Translations under genes and position numbers: made by a program
The notes under the pieces: generated by a model
The model's input: the letters and a program-made list of their open reading frames with translations, nothing else
What the model was told of the DNA's origin: nothing
The model's database searches: none
Source of the DNA: Larus michahellis
Taxonomy: Eukaryota; Chordata; Aves; Charadriiformes; Laridae
Assembly: GCF_964199755.1 (NCBI RefSeq)
Contig: NC_133900.1
Location: forward strand, 76,058,727 to 76,122,726
DNA: 64,000 nt
Direction: 5' to 3'
Part shown: piece by piece, positions 10,507 through 25,500 of the stretch
Position numbering within the stretch: the first letter of the stretch is position 1
Layout: the number at the start of each line of letters is the position of its first letter

Positions 10507-13500
10507 GTATATAGTAATACCACAGTGTATTTCTTGTCTTCACTTTTGTTTTTTATTCAGTTGCCTTTGTCTTAGCTTTATTTACAATATTTATTCTTGC
10601 CCCTAAGGAAAGGGGTACTTTCCTTAGTCCTTACTTACTAGTCCTTACTTATCTAAGGAAATAGGTACTTTCCATTTCTAATGGAGAAAATCAGTTGTAG
10701 TTTATAGTTACATTATTGCTTCTGCTAACAAAGAAACAAACCCCTTTTATTCCCAGATCTCATTGAAATTTGAAATGAAAGAATCAAAATTATTTGTGTG
10801 GGACTGGTGGGCTTTTGAAGCAGGCTTTATATAGTGCTTAAGTGGGGATTTAGTAGGCATCTAGGCTGATCAGCCTAAGTAAAATGCAATAAGAGTACTG
10901 GTTAGAGTCCAAGGCAGAAGGCTCTGGAAAGGCAAGTAACTGATCTGAGTTCTAATGTTCCTTTGAGTGTATGTGTATTATGTTACATGTCTTCAAAAAA
11001 TGATGTGTATCTGTCAATAAATTAGCTTGCAAGAATTTTTTTTTGATTGAGAATTGTCAGAAAACATTTTTATTCTGACTGTAATCTCCAGTTGCCTCTG
11101 TGCTTTGTCAGTTTATGTGGCCATGGTCTGAGGTCTGCTGTATCAAAGAAATATCTGTAAATTGGGTTCATTACTTCAGAAGTTGTATAGAGACATATAG
11201 CTGGTTGACTGAGACTTAAACTGAGCTGTGGATATTGTGGATGAAAATGTTTCAAAGGGTTTCTTTTCATCAAATAAATATTATGAAACCTCTGTCACAG
11301 GTAATTCATTTCAGAAGTTGAAATACAGCAGAAACAGGTGTTAAAGTAATTTGTGCATTTTGAAATTATTCTTTTACTTCATTTAACAGTGACAACGGAA
11401 CGACCAGTACAAGTAAATGTGGTAAAAGTGAAAAAATCTGACAAGGGAGATTTCTACAAAAGGCAGACTGCATGGGCGCTTCGAGATCTTGCTGTTGTTG
11501 ATGCCAAAGATGCTGTTAAAGTATGTAAAACTTTTTTTTTCATTTAGTGTTCTACTCAGAGCATCCTTTTGGTTCCGAGTCAGAGTTAACTTCCTTGATA
11601 CTAACTGCTTTAACGCTTAGAATCATAACACATTAATTAGGAATTACATAAATTCGTGTGCTGCATTTTCATCCAGTTTTTCCAAAAATATAACCTTGGT
11701 AAACTGAGTAAGAGTAGTCTAGATATGCTTGGATAGCAATATTTTGAATATCTGCCCAATTTCTTGTAGTGATCTCTCAGTGACTGTACAGTGCTTGTGC
11801 TAAGGACCAGTACTTTTTTGTTTGTTTCAAGTCATATGTAAATTTTTACTCCAAGCTTAGTTTCCCCTTAAAAAAAATTATGACCATTTTACTAATGACA
11901 TTGAGCTGCTTGTAATGTTTTTTGCTAGGACACTCAATACATTGTTAATGAGCAGTATATAAGCTTGAAGGTGAGCTCTTATTATCTGTTCTCTGAATCA
12001 TGACACTGGCCATTTGTTGGAAAGTGTATGGTCCTGAGGTGGTGTTCTTTTCCCTAGAACAATGAGAACAACCTATTTTTGACCATTTAAATATATCTGT
12101 TGTCATAAACTAAGATGTACAAACAGACAGAGGTGAAAACTCTTTATCCCATGGTGTGTGGTTTTATATTCTGTTAACTGGTGATTTGGAAGAATAGTGC
12201 AGAAAACTATGAAGTTGAAAATTCTTTGGTTTTTTTCCCCCTCTCCAAGTTTAGGTTAAATATATGGATAACTGTAACAACAAAACATACCTGTTCGCTA
12301 GATTTTAGATTTTCCTTGCTGTTCCTAAATACTGTGTTGGAGAATTGCTTCTTTCAGTTTAAGGTTCTGTTTAAAATTAGACCATCTTTCAGGGCTTTTT
12401 CTTGCAAAACAGAATTTGGTTAACTGTTTTCATCAATGTGCTGTAATGTATGTACCATTCTAAAGAGTGATTTTGAAATTTGCTTTCAAAAAACAAACAT
12501 CGAATGCCAAACTGTCTCAGTAAAAAACATCAGAATTAAAGTTGATAATCGTGTTTTGGTTTCCAAATGTGATCCTGTGCAACTCTTAACACAGGCCTTT
12601 CCTGCACTAGTTGTCGGCCAACTCAAATTTTATGCAATGATACTCTTGTTTTAGAAATTTATGGTAATTATGTTTATCAATATAAGCTACAGAAAAAACA
12701 GAACTGCTTTTATTGTGCTCTACAGGAAATACCATTTCCTATCATGTGTGGTTTCATATGCAGCCTGCTTCTGCAGATAGTAGTGACAGTATTAAGTCAT
12801 AAGTAGCAGCAATAGTAGTTTTTACAAACTATATATAAGTAAGATTTTAACATGTACCTGAGGCAATAACATTTTTCATCATAAGGAGGCTGGACCTTGT
12901 GAAATGCTTGGAATGTGATCTTTAAAACAGACTGTTACCATTTACAGTCCCTACTGAGTTCATAAGTGGCTGTAGAAAGGAAAGTACTTTAATCAGATGT
13001 TATCAAAGCAATGTTCTCATCAGACAATAAATCTAGTTAAAAATACTTCTATAGTAGTTTTTTACCATTAAAATACCAAATGGTCTTTTCTATCCTGTTC
13101 AGTGCTATCAAATACTATCATATCTATGAAATATATGAAGTACTCATCATTTTTTCCCTTGTCTATTCCCCTCTTCTTGAATTGTGTTGTATACGTTGTC
13201 AGTAATTACAGCTATCTTTTTTAGTTTCAGAAGGCTAACACAAGGCCTAAGTCCATCTAAGGACAGTGTTTCAGGGCAGACAGCGCTGTCAAATGTTTCT
13301 TGGAACTCTTATAGATGTCTGTATTATGCGTTACTGTTGCCTTATCTGGCTTGACAAAATACTGTCTTCATAGCGTGGATTCTGGTTTTTCAGCTTCAAA
13401 TGTTTTAGCACCTTCATTAAGGTGCATCAGGGTGCCAGTGTTCGTGTATCAGCTTAAGGTTGGCTTCTGTGTAATTTCACTTTTATCCTGTCATCTCAAT

Positions 13501-16500
13501 AAATAAATGCTTAAACAATCTCTGCTGCTCAGAGAATCATTTGACTACTGAGCCTGTAATATATCTCATTTTTTGCAGGAGAATCCTGAATTTGACTTGC
13601 ATTTTGACAAAGTGTACAAATGGGTTGCGAGCAGCACAGTGGAAAAGAACACCTTCATTTCATGTATCTGGAAACTCAATCAGAGATATCTTAGAAAGAA
13701 AATTGACTTTATTAATGTTAGTTCACAGCTTTTGGAAGGTACATTTCTACAACTGTATGTTACGTATAAAGTTTTAATAATTATTGATGTAAAAAAGATA
13801 TACTTAAATCATCCTAATCTTGGTGTTTTTTCCTATTCAATTTTAGTCTTTTATATTTTCAAAGTCTTCAGATAAACAAAGTGACTAGATAACAGATTTT
13901 CTGTTAGTGAACTGAGAACCAAGACAAAATACTTCATTAATGAAGTTCTAAATATTGATAAGCTTATTGTATTTCTAAGACATTTTGTTTCTTGAATGAA
14001 ATAAAATTTACCTGCAAGATCTGGTAGGTCTAAATGTATAATGAATCTGCTTTTGTTCCTGTTTTCATTTCCTCTGAATTAAAAAAAATGCTTTAAAAAG
14101 CAATGCTTCAGTAACATGCTAAGGGTTATGTGAGGTTTAATATCAGATTTCTAGTTTATAAACTATGAAGCATGAGTGAAATTCTGCTGGACCCCATTAC
14201 AGTTTACGTGGCTGGTTTTTAAGAAGGCTTTGTATCTTGTTCACTTGTGCTGTAGTAAATATTTTTACAGTCATCTTATCTTTTAATAGTTAATTTTTTT
14301 TCATAAAGCCTAATGAGTAAGCATATCTCACATTGAGCCTGTCAGAAGTGGTTAAACTGTTGATATTAAACACTAGACTGGCGTGTGCAGAAGAACTTGA
14401 ATTAGAAATGTAAAACAGGGAGGGATAGCACTTCTGTATTTAGGTGTTGATTGAAATTTGTTTTTAACCAACCTCTAACTTTTCACGTTTGTGCAATATT
14501 AAAACATTAAAACTTACTGCCACTTAAGAATATACACACTGTTCATGCTTTGTCTAGCTAACATTCTCTGCTTCCTTTCCTCTGCTTTTCCATACCTTTT
14601 AATTCTTCAGAACTGCCTAAAGTTGCAGAAGGTGCGTAACACCTTTTTCTTTTATTTTGCTTTGTAAGCAATTTTTCTTAAATAATATGCTTTTCAAGAT
14701 AACTTTTACTTATTCAACGATACGTTTCTTAATCAACTTCAGTATGTTTCCCTTATGCTCTGTTTACCAAAAGAGAGACTCTAACTTCTACTGATCTTCC
14801 GCTAACAAGTCTAGCGTAATACTGTAATATATTTTGATGTTGATTACATACAATAAAGGAAGGTAGCTATTTGTATTTTGCTTATGTTGCATAATTTGGA
14901 AAACATCACTGTTGGGAACCAGTTCTGGAAATATTAATAAAGCCCATGGAAGACTGAGACTTGAAAAAAAGTATACACAGGTAGCAGGTGCTTGTTATGA
15001 AAAATGTTTCATGGATTCATTTACTTAAAGATAGTCAAACATACTACCTTACAAACAAAGTACTTACAAAGAGTAAGTACTCTTAAAATGCTCATGCCTT
15101 TCTGCACTTGATAACATATTTTATTTCCTTTCTCTACATAAGAGTCCGTTCCAAGTGGAGAGAATCAAAGTGTAGCAGGAGGTGATGAAGAAGCTGTGGA
15201 TGAATACCAGGAGTTAAATGCAAGAGAGGAACAAGATATTGAAATAATGATGGAAGGGTGTGAATATGCTATTTCTAATGCTGAAGCCTTTGCAGAGAAG
15301 TTGTCAAGAGAGCTACAAGTCCTAGATGGGGTAAATGTTTCTTCTAGTGTACAGTGTGTTAGCATGTTGAGCTGTTTTCATTGATAACTGACCACGTAGT
15401 GTTCCTTGAAAAAGTAGCTAACATGTTCTGCTGCATATTTAAATGTAAGTGTATATCTGCTCCTAAGCAGAGCTACATCCTATTATCAGATTTTAAATAT
15501 CTTCAACTTTGCTCTTTACCTTCCAGACCTTCGGGGGTGAGTCACAGGCTTTCAAATGAGGAGTTGAGAAGAGAGTTGAGGCATTCTGCATATACCTTTC
15601 TTGAACGCAGAGGTGAAGGGAGAGAGAGAGAGAGAGAATAGGCATTCATGTCCACGGATGTGAACTCTTATGCCTAAAATACTATTCCCGGTGTAATTAC
15701 GAGCATGGTTTAGTCTGATAACATTGGAGTATTCGACTGTCTGTAACAGTACTAGATTGTTCGTTATTTTGCTTTTTAAACAACCCAACATTCTAGAGGT
15801 CATTTAGAAAACTTACGGGGATGCAGGGGTTACAGTCTTGAGGGAACAGTCAACGACCTCCTCAAATTGTCAAGTTGTATGTTGCTCTTATATTTTGAAA
15901 ATGGCTGTTATCATAGCAATAGCTGATCTTTCAACAGAAAATGTGACCTTATCACCTAAGCTGTTATTCTGGAACTAAAAATATTCCAGTGTAGTACGGA
16001 TTACTGTCTGGTTTTTAGTTTTGTGCAGATCACTACTTCAACTCTAAGAATTTGAGCAAAGTTTTGTCTTTGTATCGTTTCTTTATGAAATAGTGTTATA
16101 GACTGAGGGACTGGTGTGTACAATAACACTTTAAATGAGAAGTACTACAAGCTTATATTGTCTCTTTCATAAAGAGTTTTGGAAAGTGTTTATTTGACAG
16201 CAATAGAAGGAGATATCAGAATGCTTTTGAGATATAAAAAAGTCTCTTAAAATGTGGCTTCATCTTCTGTACAGGCAAATATCCAGTCAATTATGGCCTC
16301 GGAGAAACAGGTGAATATCTTGATGAAGTTGCTGGATGAAGCTCTAAAGGAAGTTGACCAAATTGAGCTAAAGCTGAGCAGTTATGAAGAAATGCTTCAG
16401 AGTGTAAAAGAGCAAATGGATCAAATTTCAGAAAGCAATCATCTAATCCATCTCAGCAACACAAATAATGTGAAGCTACTGTCAGAGATAGAGTTCTTAG

Positions 16501-19500
16501 TGGTAAGCATTTTTATTGTGTTTACTATGGTTGTTCACGTCAGGTATAAAATTCTTTTAGGGTGCTACTGTTTTTAGTAACCGTATATGAGGTTCATTTA
16601 AAATAATGAGTTTATTTTTCTGTTTTATTATTGCACTAACTTCAGTAAGTTTTTATAATGATGGAATTGTATTTATCATTCTTGATTCAGCATAGCAAGC
16701 TAACTTGCATCTGGCTTATGGACAGTACTATCCATTATTTTGTAGAATCATATGGATTTGGCTAAAGGTCATATAAAGGCCCTTCAGGAGGGAGATCTGA
16801 CATCTTCTCGAGGCATTGAGGCCTGCACTAACGCAGCAGATGCCCTTCTGCAGTGTATGAATGTAGCTCTTCGTCCAGGTAATGTTTTTGTTAGGCTGCA
16901 GTCTAACATACAAAATTTATCTGACTAGTCTTAGATTTTGGTTCTTGTAGATTGAGGAAATTGTGACCTCTGGTCCTTTTGGTTCCCACATATGATATAT
17001 TATTGTATATTTTGTACTCTGTGAAGTTCTTTTTGCTTTTAGGACATGATATGCTTCATGCAGTGAAACAACAGCAGCAGCGGTTTAGTGACTTGCGTGA
17101 GCAGTTTGCACGGAGACTTGCCAGTCATTTGAACAGCGTATTTGTTCAGCAGGTATTGTTTCTTACTATTTTATATGAAATTTTCAGTCACAATCTTTTC
17201 CTGAGAAGAAGAACAATCCACCTGAAATTGGAAATGTTCTGTGTAATCAGTAAATGAATGGACTGCTAGAGGCACTTAGGCAGAGATATTACTAAGCACA
17301 CCAAATCATAGTTGCCTACAGAAGTCTCTTACATTAAAAAAAAACAAACTAAAAACAAACCCTCACCTCTCTTTAGTGGGTTTGGTATCTGAATTAAACA
17401 CATCATATGATATATAAGGATTTATTTTAATTATAAAGATTGATTAATTGAGGAGAAAAAGCATTGACTTTTTTTTTTAAGGATGTCAGAGGCTGAGAAC
17501 GTTGGAGTTCTTGCTGTCTCAACTTCAAGGGCCATAAAAAAAATCCCAAAACAAACCATACAGAGTAAAATGTCTAAACATTAATTTTTGTGGGTCTTAA
17601 CTGGAAAAATTCAGAAATCAGTGTTCCGAGACTTGTTTCCTAAACGCTGGATGTCTTTTATAGCATCAGGTTTTTTTAATTTATGTATTTTTTTTATCTC
17701 CAATTAGTTGACTCGGAACTTCCTTCAACTATATAGCAGGTCCCATTCTTTTTCAGTTCCAGTGAGTACATCGGGTTTGATACAAGCTTTTCTAACTAAT
17801 TTTTTGGAGCTTGACTTTTCTAACTAGCAGCTGCATCTTTGGCTTTACAAAAAGAAATTTATCCTTACCAATTGCAGAGCATCAGACTTAATGTTCCTTC
17901 TCCCTTCCAGTATTTTTATCAGCCCTCATGCTTTGTTTATCTGTTTGAGATAACTTTCCTCTCGTCTGATCTCCAGAAATTGCTGAGAGGCAGATCAAGG
18001 TGTATGGAGGAAAAGTATTTTCAGGAAATTGTAATATGTGTACAACTGTACAGATACTGCAGTTGTGTGAAATCACAATACTTGTAGACAAAAAATAAAC
18101 CATTTTTTATACATATTAGCACAATCAAGGTTTTAGAAGTTTTTGTTTTTATGTATTAGACTGTGTGCAGAAAATGGAATAGAGTTATGCTGGGTAATTG
18201 TATAGAAAATTCCATTTGAGAGTACAAGCCTGGCATTTTATGGCAAACATAAGCGCTTCCTATATTTTTTCACTTTGCAGAAGAATTCCAGTTCTACAGT
18301 GTGTTAAATTTTTCGCCTTTAGTTTCTGTTCTGAAGAAGATAGGTTTCTCCTGTGAACTCTAATATTTTGAAAACCTGAGCACAGACTATGTGTCCTGAC
18401 CTCTCAATGAGCGAGTAGAAGCTATGTTGTGTAAGTCCTGTGTGAATGCATTCACAAAGTTTGAATATTGGACTTGCGTATAAAAGTGACTGTTTAACAG
18501 AATGTCTTTTCTGATGTTCTGTTCTGAGGATTTTATTTTTAAAAGCAGTAAGAGATTATTATTACTATGTAATACTGCATGTATTAGATGAAATACTTCT
18601 AAAGAGACTTTTCAGTGCTATTGAGAATGCTATTACCAATTTGCATATTTATATATCTATTTTTTTAAAAAAATTCTGCTACTAGTAGTGGCCTCACCAT
18701 TGTCTTTCATATAAATTTGCCCTCTGAAAAGTTTTGGCCTGCTGTTAGCTGTTATCAGCAGATAAAAAAATATGACCTTGCTGTAAGATTAAGCAGAAAG
18801 AGTTCATTAACTGGAAGAGTTGAGTCTCTGCAAAGCCTTTTTGCCTGTTGCTAAAGAAAAAAAAAGGTTGTGTACTTCATTTTGAGGTATGGATTCAAGT
18901 GTTGGAGGTGTAACAGATTTTTGTGTTATCTTACTAAAAATGAGCTTGTTTTGTTAGTTTGATGAATAGAATATAGCAATTTCACAGTCTCATGTTTTTG
19001 AAAAGTCTAACTGGAATACTTTGTTACCTTTAACATCTGAAGAGTTGCATTATTTGTTTAGAATGTTGCTTGGAAAAAAAAAGCACTTCAGAAAAAAACT
19101 AAGGCAGATAAAGATTTCTAAATTAAAATGGCAAATGAAAATACAATCATGTCTACACAACTGCTAATACAAGCAAGACATATCCTGATTCGGAACTCCT
19201 TAGATGGAGTTCTTTTTTAAAAACAAACAAACCCAATGCTGGCAAACTACTGTTATAGGATATGAAGGTGCTTCATCTCCTTTATGTAAAATTAAGAATA
19301 AATCTTAGAAGTTTAAAACAGAAATGCAACTTTGGATTGACGTTCACTGCAGTGTTAAAAACCATTTGCAGTAACTAACTAATAATAACTAAGTTAATGT
19401 AGTTGTCTTTACTGTGTCCTAATAATATTTGATTAACCTTACTGTGTGTCTATAACTTTAAAAAAACTAAATAAATCTTTAACAACGAGGTTCAGCATTC

Positions 19501-22500
19501 AGTTAAAAGGCAACTCTGGGCTTTTTGCCTTTGAAATATGAGATAGCTTGAAACTTTAAAACTATGAAATAATTGAGTAACAACCTTACAGTAACAGTTT
19601 GTATAAATTTGGTAACAATTATATTGTATATTATATGGTAACAATAATATTGTATGTTATTGTATAACATTTGGTAACGGTTAGTAGAAATGTATATGTA
19701 GTGAGAGGAAGCCTGTTAATTAGATGAAGAAGGGATACCTAGACGCTCCATAATGTTTTGGAGCAGACTTGAACAGGACGTAATTCAGGACATCCAGAAT
19801 GATTAGTCCTGTGGGAAAAGTTGGCTTGGAGAGAGAAATTTATTTTAGGAGGGAATTTGTCATCTAGCTTTATGAAGAATGCAACTGCTAAGCAAAAATA
19901 AGTTGTATGTGATCAAGGGACATGAATAAAATTGTTATAGGAAAGAAGCAATAAAAATTTGGATAGCTGAGTATATCCTAGCAGTAATATGAACTAGCCT
20001 TTGGACTGACGTAGTTGAAGAAAGCTGTGAAAGCCAGCAGGTAAATTATCTTAAACTGTAACGAACTTGAACATTAAAGTACATGCTGTAGGAACCTTGC
20101 ACACCAGGGGATAGGGGAGAGAACTGTAAATGGTTTTCTATGTCTAGTTTTTATGGAAGCTGTTGTGGTTTAGCCTCAGATGGCAACAAAGAACCACGTG
20201 CCGCTCGCACGTGCCTTCCTAATACAGGAAGGATCGTAAGAAAAGGCAAGACTCTTGGGTTGGGACAAAGGCAGTTTAACAGAACAGCAAAGGGAACAGG
20301 CAAACAACAACAACAACAACACCAACACCACCACGGATAGGGGAATATACAAACGCGATTACGGAACCGCCGCTCCCCGCCGCTCGCCGACCGGCCGGAC
20401 TCGGGACGCCCCAGCCCGCTTTTAAGCAGCAACTTCCTGCCCCCTCCCCCGGCAGCTCAGGGTGGGCGTGGCTCACATGGCATGGAATACCAGGAAAAGT
20501 TAACCCTATCCCCACCGGAACCAGGACAGAAGCGTATCAAAGATCTGTTGAAAATATTTGCTATATGCATGCCCAGAAGTACACACAGTATCGAGTGTAA
20601 CCTCAGGAGTCACATCAGCAGCTAATGCTGTCTGGATTATAATTCCAAATTATATGTTGCAACAATTACACTTTACAAAGTTGGCTTTTTGTTGGAGTCA
20701 GGCTACAAGATTGTTTTTAGAAGGGAGATTAACAGCGTGACCCTTCACCATTGTCTCTGAGAATAAATGAATGAAGCTGTCTAGGACTTGTTTCTTTGGG
20801 TCCGTTTGTGTCTCAGTTTATGTCGTTGAGAGAACAGGATTTAAAGTACGTGCATGTTCATGTTGGATACAAATAATTATATTATTTTACAAATAATACC
20901 AAGGCTCTCATCTTCACTTTTTTAAGACAAAAGTCTGTGAATGTATTGTGGAAGCTTGTAGGGCTTTTTTAACCAAAGACTTGAACTGATTAGTACCCAA
21001 TACAATAGAGAAGGGTGAGCCAAAGTTGCTTTAGTTTTGACTCTGTGATCCAAACTGGCTTCTTTTCCAACTTAAAGACATGCAAATGCAGTTTTAAACC
21101 ACCTGCATGTTATGCTACAGGAATGGGAGACCAATTAGGACAATCTTTTTGTGTTGGCATGGCACAAACTATACTTAAGATCAAGTTCTGTTGCTGTATT
21201 TATTGCAAGGTAGGTAAAAAAGACTTTACAGAAAACTTTAAAACCATTTTGAAATTAAGTCCCATCCTCCCCTCCGTTAACCCAGGGCTGACAGTTCTGT
21301 GTTCTGCTACGTGGCTGAAACGTGGTGTTACCTTGCTTGCTTCCTGAATTACCTAGGCCACCCACTGACTTGGGACTTGAAATGTGTTACGGTATGTGGG
21401 AACAATATCTTTGAAGAGAAGCAGCTATGCATTTTATTTTTTGGTTTAGAGAAGTAATGTAATAATCTCTTAAATTTTTTCAGAAACAATTGAACACTTA
21501 TCACTAAATCTTCACTCAAGGGTACCTTGCATTCTTGTGCAAAAAATGCCAAATTGACTCACCCTGAAGGCAAAGTGGTAAACAAGAGCCTTACGATGAA
21601 CAAGCTTTCTAAGATGCATTATCTGCCACAGCTGTAACATCTCAGTGTCCGTATTATGTCAGGCATCTTTTCAATCTGCATCTCTAGACTTTATTTCTGT
21701 GAAAGATATTTTGATGCTTTTCTGTTTGTCTGAATGGGACACTGTCTTCATTTTAAGTTTTTCAGGAAACTTCTACTACATCGGTATAGTGCTTTCAGAT
21801 TTACTTTAATATTTTCTCTTATCAAGGGTCACGATCAGAGTTCTACTCTTGCCCAGCACTCTGTTGAATTGACATTACCCAATCACCATCCATTTCACAG
21901 AGATTTACTTCGATATGCTAAACTGATGGAGTGGCTCAAGAACACAGATTATGCAAAATACGAAGGGCTAACAAAGGTATGTGAAGTGCTCAAATGATGC
22001 TAGAAAATGTACAGAATATACTATTTTTGAGGGTCAAAAGAATTGCCTGTGTGTATGTGCATGTGCTTTTAATACTCCTTTACATTAAATTTAATCCACT
22101 TTGGATTCCTCTTTGGAGTAGAAAACTTTTTTTTTTTTTGGTATTTATCTGGTATTTCTTTCCCCTCCAAGATTCTATGTCTCTGTTCTGAGGTATCATA
22201 AGTTATTAATCTTAATATTTATGTAAAACAGGTTTCCCATTTTACAGTCTAGTAAGGAAAATGATTAAGCTATTTTCATGTTGATGTGCTTATTGCCTAT
22301 GTGACATCTTTATTTCAACAGATGTTCATTTCACTTGGCAATACCAAAAACTTCAGAGGTCTCTTGTAAAGTAGATTAAATAGAAACATTTTGGCTTTGT
22401 ATATATGTAGCTTTTATCTACTGTGTTTAAAACTGTCACGTAGTGAAAGAATTACTACAGAAGTATAGAAAGCATTTAGATAGAAGTTAAGGGAAAGTTA

Positions 22501-25500
22501 GCCCTTACAGAACAAGTTGTGTTTTATTAATAAAAAAGTATGGTCATTCTTAAAAGCTCAACTGTGGAAGATTTAAATTAGACTCTTAAAATGGCTTTGA
22601 AATAGTTTTTTTTATTAGAAGATCATGAAGATGTCAATCATTCATTGACCATTTGCCTTACACTGAAGACAAATATCAACTAAGACGTACATATGTTTAT
22701 GTATTGTGTGTGCTAAGTAAAAAAATTTTGAGGAATGTAGGAAAAAAAATTCTTGGGTCATCTTTGTCAATAAAGTAAAATATCGTAACCTGTGTACTAA
22801 ACATCTAAACAAGCCAGATAATATTCGGATTTTTTCAGTTATTGTGCCTCTTGTCTTTTTAAAATTTCGGCTTACTTTTGGCAGTGTGGCAAACAAATCA
22901 TTTTAGGACTAATTGAATCTTGTAGTAAGTAGGCACACGGAGTTTGTGCCTCCCAAAGTTTTCTGGTCTTTTGCTTTTCTTGTAAGAATAGTAATGAAGG
23001 AGGTCACGTACTCAGGAAGATGTGTAGGAGTGGCATCCTGTTTGCTTTTTGGGGGCATAGTAAGAGTCAAGTAAAAGACGCTACAAGGAATGGTGCTGCC
23101 CTTGAATGGAATTCTATGATGCTCCGCCACTAGTAATCCTATTTATATGTACCCATTGCATATCTTTCCTTATGGAGAAGTAGCAGTTTCTGATTAATGC
23201 TTAATGAACTTACTAGGAAATAGAACATAACCTGCTTAAATATCATGTGCATGCTATAAAAATATAAATATACTCACATATATAATGCAAAACAGTTTGT
23301 TACTTAGTAGAACTTATATACTTCCGGGTTTTTAAGATCTATTTAACTGTAATAGAACAAAATCAATATGTGTACCTGTTAACTAACTTTACGTTTTTCT
23401 TTTAAGAATTATATGGATTATTTATCACGACTATATGAAAGGGAAATAAAAGACTTCTTTGAAGTCGCCAAGATCAAGATGACGGGCACAACCAGAGAAG
23501 GAAAAAAGTTTGGTAAGCTTCCAGGAGGCACACATCTTGCTTTGAATCTTATTATTTGCTTATAAAATACTCGTTACAACACCTAGGGCCAATTTTATAA
23601 TCGTGTAAAATTGTTTACTTTTGGCAAGGTGGAAGAAGCTGGATGAAAAATAGAACCGGTAAAACTTCTGACTTCCACAAGGCCAGAAGTAGCACAACTG
23701 AAACCTTGTGCAATTGGTCAAGATAGAAGGATAAAATGTGGTATTTCTCAGCTTTTCAAATCTACACTCAGTTTTTAACAAACTACCAACCATATTTTAT
23801 TACTTGAACTATCTCACTTTATTACTGGAACAAATTTGAAAAATCAACTCTTGTAATTAAAGAAAGCTTGGGCAGCACATGTGTGTGTGTTCCTTCTGCT
23901 ATTACTTCTGCTTTTAGTAAGTTCTGGGTGAATTTTGAAGAAGCTAGTTTTAATGCTAATTCTGCCTCAGGAAACTTGTGTTTTCATTGTGTTTTCAGTG
24001 AGATTTACCCATGTAGTCTGAAACTAGAAATCATACTTTGTTAACTTGTAGGTCTTTCTGTTTAAGGCAGTATGTATTTCTGCTAGAATTAAATAGTCTA
24101 GTGTGAGTATGGAAGTGAAGCTTTTAAAAAAAAAAAATAAATAAAAAAATCAAACAAACCAAACCTGAATACTTAGAAAGCAACAGTGATATAGGTGTAT
24201 TTATATATCGGCTATTCTATATTTTAAAGTGCACTCTTTCAAAACTTGTTTAAAATTCCTATATTTGCCACAGTTCACCACTTTCTAAATTCAGAAATAA
24301 TGTGCAGCTTTAACGAGTATGTTCTGTCAAGCCCATGAACTCAGAACCAAGGTCCTGAACTTATACTTTGAAGTCTGATGGTAGAGAACAGAAAAAAAGT
24401 AATGAAAGGAAGCGAGCAGGAAAGTGGTGAGGCTTGCTTGGGGGAGGGGGGGGGAGCTGGAAAGATAAGTCTTGGCAAGCTGTTGGACGTGGAGAGCAAG
24501 TGCTGCCATTATGTGTCTTTGTCAGAGCAGTTAAATCCATAAATCTTGAAAAGCTGTCTTACTGCAAGAATGAAACACTTTATCCTAATATAAATTGATT
24601 TCTAAAACATTCTAAACACTTCATCCTGGCACTTTTTTTGTGATTTGCATTTGTGAGGAGACAGTTTTTGCAGCAATTTCCTAACGTCTGTAAATGCTAT
24701 GGAGTGATCAGGCATTTTGGAGAAGGAGATCCTGCAATTCGTCAGCGGAAAAGCTGTACCTTGAGAAAGCTTCTGTTGTGTACTTGTGCAAACCTCACGC
24801 GTTTGAACTTTGCACAGATTAGCCAAGGAGGAGAGCAATGAAGATATTTTTTTTTTTTTTAACCGATTCTCTTGGTTTGATTTCTGTTGTAATATTACAT
24901 TGTCACAGTCTTACAAAGAGTATGTTTATGTCTGAGTCTGTGGCTGACTGATATGCAAAAGTTGGCCCAAGTGCCCAGTTCTTTGAAAATTTGTAGGAAC
25001 CAGTCACAAAGCCATTACTGGAAACTGTATCCAGTGGGAACTCTCCTAGAATAATTGATGTTATGAATGGTAATTAAGCCATTAAGTAACAGTTATCAGT
25101 GGCCACATATTTGAGGACACAAGCAAATTTGACAGTGAATTAGATCAAAAAAATCTTCAGTCCTCAGTACTAATCTAAAGAAGGAATGCAAATTACATAT
25201 GTTAAAAAAGCTGTTCCTTATATAAATATGATTTCATTGCACCATTTAAATATCAAGTTATGTATTTATTTTGTAACAGCTTATAACAGTGTGTAACTTC
25301 ACAGGCTTCTATGTTGAAGGTAGTGGTTGTACTATGACTAGTTGCACATTAATTTAAAATGCATCACTTCTTAATAGTAAGCTTATTTAAGGAATAGTGT
25401 AGGTGCGTAATGCTCCAGTTGTACTCGGACACTAAAGATGACCTGTTTCCAAGCTGTGTTGGTGTGTGTTCTTGCCTTTTTTTCATGCTTTGGGAATAGC

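Noticed and set aside
24440-24456. G-run as a possible G-quadruplex
   Set aside because: Only two runs separated by one A; this does not give the four separate G-tracts of a standard quadruplex motif, though the second run could be split.
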